A DNA stretch of 64,000 bases, from positions 744,001-808,000 of the forward strand of contig NZ_SHMP01000003.1 of assembly GCF_004217335.1 (NCBI RefSeq). The letters are read 5' to 3'. A program made the position numbers and the translations under genes. Within the stretch, counting starts at the first letter, position 1; each line of letters begins with the position of its first letter. Origin of the DNA: Natrinema hispanicum (GTDB lineage Archaea > Halobacteriota > Halobacteria > Halobacteriales > Natrialbaceae). Under the pieces are notes generated by a model. It worked only from the letters and a program-made list of their open reading frames with translations, had not been told where the DNA came from and ran no database searches. This document shows positions 29,801 to 36,898 of this stretch, one piece after another.

Positions 29801-30086
29801 TGATGACATCGAAAGCGAAGGCTACGCTCGCGAGGTCATCCGCCGCGTTCAGGAGATGCGCAAGGACCTCGATCTCGACGTCGAAGAGCGGATCGCACTC
29901 GACCTCGCGATCGACGACGACCGCGTCGCCGACCTCGTCGCCGAGCGCGCGGACCTGATCAACGAGGAAGTCCGCGCCGACGAACGGCGGACAGTCGAGG
30001 ACGGCCACCGCAAGGAGTGGGATGTCGACGGTGTGATGATGGAGATCGCACTCGAGGCGCTGGCGGCTGCTGAGGCCTCGGAATAG
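26880..30086 (+). CDS. ileS: Isoleucyl-tRNA synthetase
   Basis: Class I aminoacyl-tRNA synthetase charging tRNA-Ile, 1068 residues as in archaeal/eukaryotic-type IleRS. The HIGH-type motif is in PPYTSGSAHMGTTWNKSLKD (about residues 43-62), the KMSKS-type motif is AMSKSKD (about 605), the editing domain lies between, and the anticodon-binding region follows. The C-terminus ends EIALEALAAAEASE. Remarkably the same 14-residue tail followed by a stop is encoded again 140 nt downstream with different synonymous codons, so the gene's 3' end has a history of recombination. Confidence 0.97.
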   Translation: MSRFGEVDDQYDPDELEQRVFEYWDDVDAYEQTVEHRSDGESFFFVDGPPYTSGSAHMGTTWNKSLKDVYLRYLRMQGYDVTDRPGYDMHGLPIETRVEERLGFENKKDIEEFGEENFIQECKDYANEQLEGLQSDFQDFGVWMDWDNPYKTLEPEYMEAAWWGFSNAADRGLVEQGHRSISQCPRCETAIANNEVEYEDVEDPSIYVKFDLEDREGSIVIWTTTPWTIPANTFVAVDEEGDYVGVRAEKDGEEELLYLADAKHEEVLKEGRYDDYEIVEELSGEDLIGWSYEHPLAEEVPDHVDGEGVFEVYAADYVDTHGDGTGLVHSAPGHGEVDFERGRELGFPIFCPVGGDGVYTEEAGKYEGQFVKDADDEIIADLEDNGALLASGTVHHSYGHCWRCDTGILQIVTDQWFITITDIKDDLLENIEDSEWHPEWARDSRFRDFVEEAPDWNVSRQRYWGIPLPVWTPEDRDDDEDMIVIGTREELAERVDQDIDPDEVDLHKDTVDDLTISEDGTTYTRVPDVFDVWLDSSVASWGTLDYPSDDSRFDELWPADLILEAHDQTRGWFWSQLGMGTAALGESPYQEVLMHGHALMPDGRAMSKSKDILIDPHEAIDRHGRDVMRLFLLSNNPQGEDMRFDWDGMQTMENHLRTLWNVFRFPLPYMRLDDFDPQQTTLEDVDDALEPLDEWVLARLQSTKAEMTAHFEDFRQDKAVDELLAFVVEDVSRFYVQAVRERMWEEEDSASKQAAYATIYRVLRESVALLAPYAPFISEEIYGTLTGEDGFDTVHMEDWPDVDEHWVDEQLEEDVSLLRAIEEAGANARQQAGRKLRWPVPRVVVAADDERVVEAVERHTGLLEERLNAREIELVSPEDRWGELQYSAEADMSELGPTFGGRAGQVMNALNEARIDEPSLEALEDAVADVLEDDEELEESMVSFVTQTPDDIAGTAFGTDGDDRGVAYVDASLTDDIESEGYAREVIRRVQEMRKDLDLDVEERIALDLAIDDDRVADLVAERADLINEEVRADERRTVEDGHRKEWDVDGVMMEIALEALAAAEASE

Positions 30087-30099
30087 AACTGCCGAGCGA

Positions 30100-30131
30100 A
30101 GCGAGGCGGTTTTTTGGTCCAGATTTTTGCG
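30100..30131 (+). terminator. T-rich candidate terminator of ileS
   Basis: Immediately after the ileS stop, ggcggttttttggtcc and then gatttttgc give two T-runs in an otherwise GC-rich stretch. This is the usual sort of archaeal termination signal. Confidence 0.45.
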
Positions 30132-30181
30132 TGAGTGGTCGCGAGCGCTGCGAGCGACCCGAACGGAAAAAGGTGGATGCC

Positions 30182-30226
30182 GAGATCGCACTCGAGGCGC
30201 TGGCGGCTGCGGAAGCGTCTGAGTAG
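30182..30226 (+). pseudogene. Ghost copy of the ileS 3' end
   Basis: These 45 nt encode EIALEALAAAEASE plus a TAG stop, the same peptide as the true end of ileS at 30042-30086, but five codons differ synonymously (for example gct/gcg, tcg/tct). A second, more diverged copy at about 30293-30331 reads ALGALTAAESSDE. The whole 319-nt gap 30087-30405 is thus made of ileS tail remnants separated by hairpin-rich filler and holds no intact gene. Confidence 0.8.
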
Positions 30227-30405
30227 CTACCCTCGAGCGTCGCAGGCGACTTTTGATTCTTGCGGACGAAACGAGGCAAGGCCAGCAAGAGCAGTGCTCT
30301 CGGGGCGCTGACGGCTGCGGAATCATCAGACGAACAGATAGAGATAACGCGAGGTTAGTCTCGAAACCGGAGACGAACCTGATTGGTTCGTTGGTTGTGC
30401 TGGCG

Positions 30406-31215
30406 TTAGAGAACGTCCTGTGTGATGCCGCCATCGACTTTGACTGCTTCGCCCGTCACGTTGCGATTCTCAGCGAAAAAGACGGCGAGACGGCCCATGT
30501 CGTCCGGCTTCTGGTCACGGTTGAGGGGAATCGACCGCTGAATCGTCTCCTCGTACGGCTCTTCGCTTGCGGGGGTGAGGACGTCGCGCCACATCGGGGT
30601 GTCGACGATCCCCGGACAGATCGCATTGACCGTGACGTCGTCCTCGGCGAGTTCGAGTGCGAGCGTTTTCGTGAGTGCCATCACGGCGTGCTTCGATGCC
30701 GCGTAGTGTGCGATTCCTGCGGCGCTCATCTCGCCGGCGATGGAGGCGGTATTGATGATGGAGCCGCCATCTTTGAGTTCCGGGATGGCAGCGCGCGAAC
30801 AGAGAAAGACCCCCTTCGCGTTGACGTCCATGACGGCATCCCACTCGCTTTCGTCCAGTTCCTCGACCGGCGAGTAGGTGATGATCCCCGCGTTGTTTAC
30901 GAGAATATCGAGCCGCCCGAACTCGTCGAGTGTCGCGTCGACCAGCTCTTCTGTCTGGTCTGCGCTCGTGACGTCACATTCGACGATTACCGCCTCGGAA
31001 TCCGTCGACGCCTCGATCTCGTCAGCGAGGGCTTCGGCGTGATCGATGTTATCGGGCTTCGAGTCGTCATCGGCTGCGGACTCCGTGACGCCGATATCAG
31101 CGAGGACGATGTTACAACCCGCAGCGGCCAGTTCGCGTGCAATGCCACCACCGATTTCCCCTGCAGCACCGGTCACGATCGCGACTGTCCCGTCGAGATT
31201 TCGTTTCTTGACCAT
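30406..31215 (-). CDS. Short-chain dehydrogenase/reductase
   Basis: The 269-residue protein starts at ATG 31215 (MVKKRNLDGTVAIVTGAAG). The cofactor-binding GAAGEIGGGIA motif is near residues 15-25, NNAG is near 98, and the catalytic Ser and YAASK (Tyr-x3-Lys) lie near 150-170. It oxidises or reduces an alcohol/ketone with NAD(P). The best-known close relatives are 3-oxoacyl-ACP/glucose dehydrogenase-like SDRs, but the substrate is unknown. It converges with ileS across the ghost-tail region. Confidence 0.9.
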   Translation of the reverse strand: MVKKRNLDGTVAIVTGAAGEIGGGIARELAAAGCNIVLADIGVTESAADDDSKPDNIDHAEALADEIEASTDSEAVIVECDVTSADQTEELVDATLDEFGRLDILVNNAGIITYSPVEELDESEWDAVMDVNAKGVFLCSRAAIPELKDGGSIINTASIAGEMSAAGIAHYAASKHAVMALTKTLALELAEDDVTVNAICPGIVDTPMWRDVLTPASEEPYEETIQRSIPLNRDQKPDDMGRLAVFFAENRNVTGEAVKVDGGITQDVL

Positions 31216-31234
31216 GGCCAAGGTAGACGTTACC

Positions 31235-31252
31235 ATTTAACATAAAAACTCC
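31235..31252 (-). promoter_or_regulatory. AT-rich promoter candidate for the SDR gene
   Basis: On the reverse strand the sequence reads ggagtttttatgttaaatgg, about 20-35 nt ahead of the chosen ATG at 31215. An aaatataatt at 31404-31413 is a separate AT box facing the rightward gene at 31473. Confidence 0.4.
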
Positions 31253-31472
31253 TTCCAGAAATCACACAATTTGAAACCGGATGCTGGTCCGTCACGGGTA
31301 TGGCCGTTTATTCGCCCAGGACGACGTGTTCTCGTAGTCCGCTCACGAGGACAGCGACACGGTCGACTGCTCGAACCGAACGTAACCGATTCTATCTCGC
31401 TCAAATATAATTTCTCAGTGGAAGATACCGTCGTCACAAAGGTCTTGTGCACTGACTAACCAGAGGTGGGTA

Positions 31473-33575
31473 GTGAGTTCTCGAGTCCCCGCCCTCGCGT
31501 TCGTCGTCGTGCTCGTCTGTAGTCTGCCGGCCGGCGTCGGCATCCTCGAGCCGGCACGGGCGGCTGCACCCACTGAGCCTGCTGTCGCCGATTCCGGCGG
31601 GGAACTGGCTGCGAGTTCCAGCGAGACGCTGGTATCGATCGGAACGAACGTTGGTTCGGCGACCACATCCAGCGCCGACGTGTTCGACCGCACGACCGTT
31701 CTCAGACATCGTCCCGACGACCCTGACGTGTTCGAGACGGAGACGACGTTTCACGTCCCCGGTGCCGTCACCGAGTTCGAGATCGAACTCCAACAGAGTG
31801 CGACCGTCGAATCGGTGACGGGGCTCGAGCGGACGGGCGAGCGGACCTACGCGTGGACCGGCACGACTGACGAGCCAGCGATCCGCTATACGATGCCAGC
31901 CGATCGGCGAGGCGGGAGCGACGGGACACGCACGTCAGAGACGGGATACACGTTCGTCGAGACAGGCGACTGGGGGATCGTCGCGGTACCATCGCTCAAC
32001 GTCTCCCTGCGACGGACTGACCCGGTTGGCATCGAGGAGACGGTGACTGTCGACGGCCCGGGTACGACCGGCGGCGACATCGCCGTCTTCGGTCCGGTGA
32101 CGACCTACGAGCGAGCCACCGACGGCGGGATGATCCGGCTGGTCGTCCCCGACGCCACACGGCTCGAGGAGTCACCGGACGCGATCCTGACGGCACTGGC
32201 GGACGCACGCAGCAGTCTCGCGGTGGGGATGCAACGCGACGAGGTGGTCGTGATCGCAGCGCCAACCGGGGCCGACTGGGGACCACGCGGGATTCAGTAC
32301 GGCCGCGCCGACGCGTGGGTCGTCGCCGACGCCACGCTCGATGAGCCGAACCCGGCCTGGCTCCACGAGTACGTCCACGTCCGGCAGCGCTTCTCGAATG
32401 CGGCGACCGACACTACGCCGAAGACAGCGTGGCTCATCGAAGCCCAGGCCGACTACTACGCGGGACTGCTCGCCTTCGAGCACGGTAGCACTGACTTCGA
32501 CGATTTCAGCGCCCTCCTCGAGCGCGGCGAGCGATCGCCGTACGCCGACGGAGTGCTGGTCGATCGCTCGACGTGGGCGGATCCGAAGACGGACTACGCA
32601 AAGGGAGCACTCGTCTACGGCGAGCTCGACCGCCAACTGCGGCTCGCAACCGACGGCGACCGGACGCTCGAGGATGTCTTCCGCGCGTTGAACGCCCAGG
32701 AGGGCCGGATCACCGAGGCCGACTTCCTGCAAACGCTTGCGGAGTACGGCGGGGCTGACGTCCGGACTGCTGCCGAACGATACACGCAAACCGAGGCGAC
32801 GCCCGAGATGTGGAGCCGGAGCCAGCACGCGGCGGCCTTCGACCAGCCGGTCGCCGAGTTCGAGTCCGAGTTGGAGACGGACTCCCTCGAGGTGGCGGGC
32901 CGGGAGTGGCCACGGTGGAACGCCTCGGGGTCGACGGGAACCGCCGATGAAGCTGGCGACGTGATCGCGGTCCCAGCCGGTAAACCGGTGTCGCTGCCGG
33001 TCACGGTCGCCAACGTCGGCAGCCGAGCCGGTGCGTACGACGCGGCGCTGCAGGTTGACGGTCGACCGGTCGACGTTCGCCGGGGTCGACTCGCAGCCGG
33101 CGAGACGGCACAGCACAGCCTCTCGTGGACGCCCGCCGAGCCCGGCGCGTACACGCTTCGCGTCGGCTCCGAACGGCTCACCGCTATCGTTCGCTCGGAA
33201 GCGAGTGTGACCGTCACCGACCTCCACGTTTCGCCCGAGCGCGTCGATCCCGGCGAGCCGGTGACGGTGACTGCGACGGTCGAGGCTGCCGACGAGCGCC
33301 CGGCAGCGGCCGTCCTCGAGTTCCGGACCGTCGAGGGTGTCGTTGCCGAGCGACCAGTGGCGCTTCGGGTCGGCGACTCGACGACGATCGAGGCGGATCT
33401 TCGGTTCGACGAGGTGGGCCGGTACCAGATCGCTGTCGGTGACCGAACTGCTACCGCGCGCGTCGGCAGCGGCCCGGCCGCGGCGATCGAGACGGTGCCC
33501 GGGTTCGGCGTTCCGGCGGCGCTCGTCGCGGTCGCGATGCTCCTCATCGTCGCAGTGCGATCGCGCCAGTACTGA
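31473..33575 (+). CDS. Surface metallopeptidase-like protein with PGF-CTERM anchor
   Basis: A GTG start gives 700 residues with a Sec-type signal peptide (about 6-32). After a beta-rich N-domain comes a zinc-peptidase motif HEYVH (298-302), followed by WLIEAQADYYAG with Glu323 as a likely third ligand, the pattern of gluzincins (M1/M61-like). One or two Ig-like CARDB-type domains follow (about 490-650). The C-terminus is VPGFGVPAALVAVAMLL then RSR: a PGF-CTERM signal cleaved and lipid-linked by archaeosortase A. It is therefore a cell-surface, probably proteolytic protein. The peptidase family assignment is by motif only. Confidence 0.8.
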   Translation: MSSRVPALAFVVVLVCSLPAGVGILEPARAAAPTEPAVADSGGELAASSSETLVSIGTNVGSATTSSADVFDRTTVLRHRPDDPDVFETETTFHVPGAVTEFEIELQQSATVESVTGLERTGERTYAWTGTTDEPAIRYTMPADRRGGSDGTRTSETGYTFVETGDWGIVAVPSLNVSLRRTDPVGIEETVTVDGPGTTGGDIAVFGPVTTYERATDGGMIRLVVPDATRLEESPDAILTALADARSSLAVGMQRDEVVVIAAPTGADWGPRGIQYGRADAWVVADATLDEPNPAWLHEYVHVRQRFSNAATDTTPKTAWLIEAQADYYAGLLAFEHGSTDFDDFSALLERGERSPYADGVLVDRSTWADPKTDYAKGALVYGELDRQLRLATDGDRTLEDVFRALNAQEGRITEADFLQTLAEYGGADVRTAAERYTQTEATPEMWSRSQHAAAFDQPVAEFESELETDSLEVAGREWPRWNASGSTGTADEAGDVIAVPAGKPVSLPVTVANVGSRAGAYDAALQVDGRPVDVRRGRLAAGETAQHSLSWTPAEPGAYTLRVGSERLTAIVRSEASVTVTDLHVSPERVDPGEPVTVTATVEAADERPAAAVLEFRTVEGVVAERPVALRVGDSTTIEADLRFDEVGRYQIAVGDRTATARVGSGPAAAIETVPGFGVPAALVAVAMLLIVAVRSRQY

Positions 33576-33612
33576 CGGGAAGCAATCGGTGGCTGCGGGT
33601 CCGTGTTCGTCG

Positions 33613-34152
33613 CTACTCGAGGTCAACCCGGAACCGACACATGTCGGCTCCGTCGTCGACACAGGCTGTTTCGGTGACGGTCGTGTCGCCGTCGAACGCG
33701 GCGACGACCCCTTCGAGAATCCCGTGGGCCATGCCACAGTAGGTGGTATCGCGGTGGGTCTCGTAGGTGACGACCCCGTGATCGGACTCGAGACGAGAGG
33801 AAATCGCAGGCAGCGACGCGTCGTCCGTGGCGGTTTCGATGTCGCCGTAGACATCGTCGAGTTCGGCGAGCAGGTCCGACGCCTCCCAGTCACGGCTGAC
33901 GTGGGCGCTAAACGTCGAGAGGAGTTCAGGCGCGAGCGTGCGGCCGACGTCGCGTTCGATTGCACGCCTGTCCTGGGTGGCCATCTCCGACAGCGTCTCG
34001 AGGATGGCGTCGATCTCGGCGTCGTCGTAGTAGCTGACGGGGAGATACAGTGTCGGCTCGAGGCCGGCCCGGTCGACGATCGTGTCCCAGGTCTCGTCGT
34101 CGGTTCGGTCGACGACGTACTCCTTGAGGGTCTTGTGGACGAGTCCGTGCAT
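33613..34152 (-). CDS. H-NOX-like (heme NO-binding domain) protein lacking the usual proximal His
   Basis: The ATG at 34152 gives 179 residues matching the H-NOX fold start to end: MHGLVHKTLKEYVVDRTDDETW, LYLPVSYYDD, an Ile/Leu helix, and VTYETHRDTTYCGMAHGILEG. The heme-propionate motif YxSxR appears as Y130-T132-R134. In the helix where H-NOX proteins carry the heme-ligating His I read LDDVYGDI, with Tyr102 and no His nearby. The C-terminal CVDDGADMCRFRV (Cys164, Cys172) recalls the V4R/4VR Cys pattern. It may be a sensor with a changed or lost heme site. It stands alone with no kinase or cyclase next to it. Confidence 0.75.
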   Translation of the reverse strand: MHGLVHKTLKEYVVDRTDDETWDTIVDRAGLEPTLYLPVSYYDDAEIDAILETLSEMATQDRRAIERDVGRTLAPELLSTFSAHVSRDWEASDLLAELDDVYGDIETATDDASLPAISSRLESDHGVVTYETHRDTTYCGMAHGILEGVVAAFDGDTTVTETACVDDGADMCRFRVDLE

Positions 34153-34253
34153 TGATACGTTTATGCAAATTCCGGCGCAGTTCACACAGCCGACACCAAC
34201 CGTGCGAAACGCTAACGGCTAGGCCACGTTCGGTCGAGTACTTAACCGTTTGC

Positions 34254-35111
34254 TTACAGGTACGACGCGAGCGCCGGTGCGACCGAGACAGTACTGACGC
34301 CGCGTTCGATGGTGTCGGTGCCGTAGATCGCTTCGACGCCGGCCCGCGAGAGCTTCGTGACGGCGTTGCGAGCCAGCAGCGGGTGGACGCAGGTGATGTA
34401 GACCCGACCGACCGATCGCTCGCGGAGGACGCCGACGGCTTCGCTCATCGTCGAGCCCGTCGCGATGATGTCGTCGACGACGACGACGTCGCGGTCGGCC
34501 ACGTCGACGTCGCTTGGCGTGATCTCGACCTCGGTGCCGGAGTGGCGAACCTTCTCGAAGTAGTCGGTTTCGCCCGTCCCGTAGGCACCCTGAACCGTCT
34601 CGGCGAGGTCGATCGCGCCCGCGTCGGGCGAGAGGAAGACGGGATCCGCGAGGTCGTCGGGTAAGGGCTCGGCCAGTCGGCCCGCAGCGTCGACGGCCGT
34701 CGCCGTCGGCTCGAAGAACTCACAAACCGCCTCCTCGTGGGGATCGACCGTCAGCACCCGATCTGCGCCGGTCGAAATCGCTCGCGCCATCGCACGCGCG
34801 GAGATAGGATGGCCCGGCTCGAACGCCTTGTCCTGGCGGCCGTAGCCCATGTACGGCAGGACGGTGACGACCTCCTCGACGCCAGCCTCGCGGACGGCAT
34901 CCTGCAACTGGAGTACCTCGAGGTGGGCGTCGCTCGAGACGGTCGAGGCGACGATGACTGCCCGATCGGGCTCTGCGTCGGCGACGCCCGGGGCGGCCGC
35001 GAGCAGTTCGCCGTCGGGGAACCGATCGTACTCGACGGCGGCGAGCGGTTCCTCGAGTTCGCGAGCGAGCGCTGCGGCGAGTGCCTGGGACGTGGATCCA
35101 CTGACGATCAT
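34254..35111 (-). CDS. prs: Ribose-phosphate pyrophosphokinase (PRPP synthetase)
   Basis: The enzyme makes PRPP from ribose-5-phosphate and ATP for nucleotide, histidine and tryptophan synthesis. The start MIVSGSTSQALAAALAREL at 35111 gives 285 residues, matching archaeal short PRPP synthetases; an ATG 12 nt upstream is possible. The ATP region has YMGYGRQDKAFEPGHPISAR near residues 88-107, and the PRPP loop is VVVVDDIIATGSTMSEAVG near 205-223. It lacks the bacterial allosteric extension. The product feeds Upp, HisB/HisA and other genes in the window. Confidence 0.95.
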   Translation of the reverse strand: MIVSGSTSQALAAALARELEEPLAAVEYDRFPDGELLAAAPGVADAEPDRAVIVASTVSSDAHLEVLQLQDAVREAGVEEVVTVLPYMGYGRQDKAFEPGHPISARAMARAISTGADRVLTVDPHEEAVCEFFEPTATAVDAAGRLAEPLPDDLADPVFLSPDAGAIDLAETVQGAYGTGETDYFEKVRHSGTEVEITPSDVDVADRDVVVVDDIIATGSTMSEAVGVLRERSVGRVYITCVHPLLARNAVTKLSRAGVEAIYGTDTIERGVSTVSVAPALASYL

Positions 35112-35203
35112 AGTCGGTGGCACACTCCGGGGGCTAAACCAGCTTTCGTTCTGCGCTGCGTTCGCCCCTCGAGCGCGTCGACCTCGTCGGTCGGTGCGAG
35201 TAG

Positions 35204-35725
35204 TTACGTGTCAGTGTCGCCGTCGCTCGCGTCGCCGGCACTGCACGGACCACTGCTCGTATCGCTCAGGACCGTCAGTTCCCCGTTTCGATCGACCCGG
35301 ACGAAGAGGTTCAGACACGACGGGTCGTTCCAGTCGGCCGGCGTCACCTCGACCGGCTCGCCCTGATCCAGTCTCACCGTCACGCGGAACTGCCCCGGTT
35401 CGGACGGCCAATTTCGCTCGAGGGTTGCTCCGCCGCCGGCCGCGAGATTCTCGGTCGCCCACGCTTCGATCGTCCGGTCGAACTCGACGATGACGTCGAC
35501 CGTGTGGGCGGTACTGTCGAGGTTGTCGACGGTGATGTCTCCGAGGAGCGTCCCCGCGGTATCGGCCGTCGCGCTCCCGTCGGTTCCGCCGTCGCCAGCG
35601 GACTCGTCGTTTTCACTCCCGTCGGTTCCATCCGTTTCGTCGCCGCTGCCCGTACAGCCGGCGACAGCACCGGTACAGACGGTGCCGGTCGCAGCTAGCA
35701 GCCGTCGTCGTGAGAGATCGCTCAT
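35204..35725 (-). CDS. Tat-type lipoprotein, unknown function
   Basis: The 173-residue protein has SRRRLLAATG (Tat-like) and a lipobox VAGC with Cys24. An acidic, Gly/Ser/Asp-rich spacer (25-60) follows, then one beta-sandwich-like domain (about 62-160: LLGDITVDNLDSTAHTVDVIVEFD). Two Cys near the C-terminus (NDPSCLN and GPCSAG) may form a disulfide. It is a surface-anchored halophilic protein of unknown role. It runs convergent with prs's opposite neighbour and appears monocistronic. Confidence 0.75.
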   Translation of the reverse strand: MSDLSRRRLLAATGTVCTGAVAGCTGSGDETDGTDGSENDESAGDGGTDGSATADTAGTLLGDITVDNLDSTAHTVDVIVEFDRTIEAWATENLAAGGGATLERNWPSEPGQFRVTVRLDQGEPVEVTPADWNDPSCLNLFVRVDRNGELTVLSDTSSGPCSAGDASDGDTDT

Positions 35726-35843
35726 TTATTGATAGCTGTTATTCAGTATCGTTAACTCTTGTATACTCCGTCTCCGTGCTGTCTGGGAATTCGACGCTCG
35801 CGTGTCGATCTCCCGTACCGCTTTGAGAACCAATTGGGTGGGT

Positions 35844-36719
35844 CTACTGCCGCTCCGGTCGCACGGCGAGCCCCGACACGTCCCTGACGCCCAGCGCTCG
35901 CGTTCGCCACTCCCCGTCGCTCCACGCGAGGAACGTCCCCTCGTCCGTGACGGCGTAGGTCGTCTCGCCGTAGCCGACGCCGACGATGTGCTCGCTCGAG
36001 CCGTCGATCGCGTGCCACTCGTCGGCGACGAACTCGTAGACGCCGTCTGCGGCGACCGCGTGGGTGCGGACGAGCTCGCCCCGCTCCGAGCGCGGATCGG
36101 CGGCGACGGTCTCGAATTCGCCCTCCAAGACGGTCATCCAGCCGTTGCCGAGTTTGTGGAGTCCATCCGCGGTGGCCGCGAGTGGCACCCCGGCAGCCGA
36201 GACGTCACGCACGTCCGACAGGCCGGCGTGTGCGAGGCCGTCGTCGCTGACTCGATACGCGCCGTCGGCCGTGCCCACGAGATCACCGTCGATCGCCCGC
36301 ACCGCTGTCTCGAAGCCGTCCGAAAGCGTCGTCCACTCGTCGGCCCCGGCTGTGCGACACGCGACGCGACCGTCCGGCCCGGCTGCGAGCACGTCGTCGC
36401 CATCGAAGCCGACGGCGACCGCCGGGCCGAAGCCGGTCTCGACGAACGACTCGTCGTCGGCCACGACCGGCGCGTCACCCTCGCGGTCGGACGTGGATTC
36501 CGCCTCGAGTTCGAGTATGCGAACGTCGTCGTCCGTCGCGACGGCGATGGCGTCGGGGCTGGCTGCGACGTCTCGAGCACCACAGCGTTCACAGAGGCCG
36601 AATTCGCCAACTGTGTCACCGGCGACCCGGACGCGAACGACGCCCATCGCGCTTGCGACGTAGGCTGTGATCGCCCCTTGCCGATCGCCGTAGACGCGTT
36701 TTTCCTCGATCGATTGCAT
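35844..36719 (-). CDS. HVO_0234-like beta-propeller protein
   Basis: The 291-residue cytoplasmic-looking protein has no signal peptide and repeated short strand motifs (ITAYVASAMGVVRVRVAG, AIAVATDDDVRILEL, DDVLAAGPDGRVACR, GTADGAYRVSDDG, LAATADGLHKLGNG). This is consistent with a beta-propeller. A CERCG pair near residue 44 could bind zinc. It fits a haloarchaeal family annotated after HVO_0234. Function unknown. Confidence 0.75.
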   Translation of the reverse strand: MQSIEEKRVYGDRQGAITAYVASAMGVVRVRVAGDTVGEFGLCERCGARDVAASPDAIAVATDDDVRILELEAESTSDREGDAPVVADDESFVETGFGPAVAVGFDGDDVLAAGPDGRVACRTAGADEWTTLSDGFETAVRAIDGDLVGTADGAYRVSDDGLAHAGLSDVRDVSAAGVPLAATADGLHKLGNGWMTVLEGEFETVAADPRSERGELVRTHAVAADGVYEFVADEWHAIDGSSEHIVGVGYGETTYAVTDEGTFLAWSDGEWRTRALGVRDVSGLAVRPERQ

Positions 36720-36898
36720 ACAGGAACGTGACAGGGATGGCCCGAAAACGTTCCGCCCTCATATGGACGACTATCCGTTCGCGCTGACACATCCCAATCA
36801 GCCATACGGGTGTGCCGGGATCCAGTGACAGCAGCCCGGCTCGGTCTTCGGATCGAGTTGCGGAATCCCTTTGGGGAGTCCGCCCGGACTAGCGCGTG

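Noticed and set aside
30100..30120. Classical hairpin terminator right after ileS
   Set aside because: gccgagcgaagcgaggc looks symmetric but is a mirror, not an inverted, repeat; only the T-run is kept as terminator evidence.
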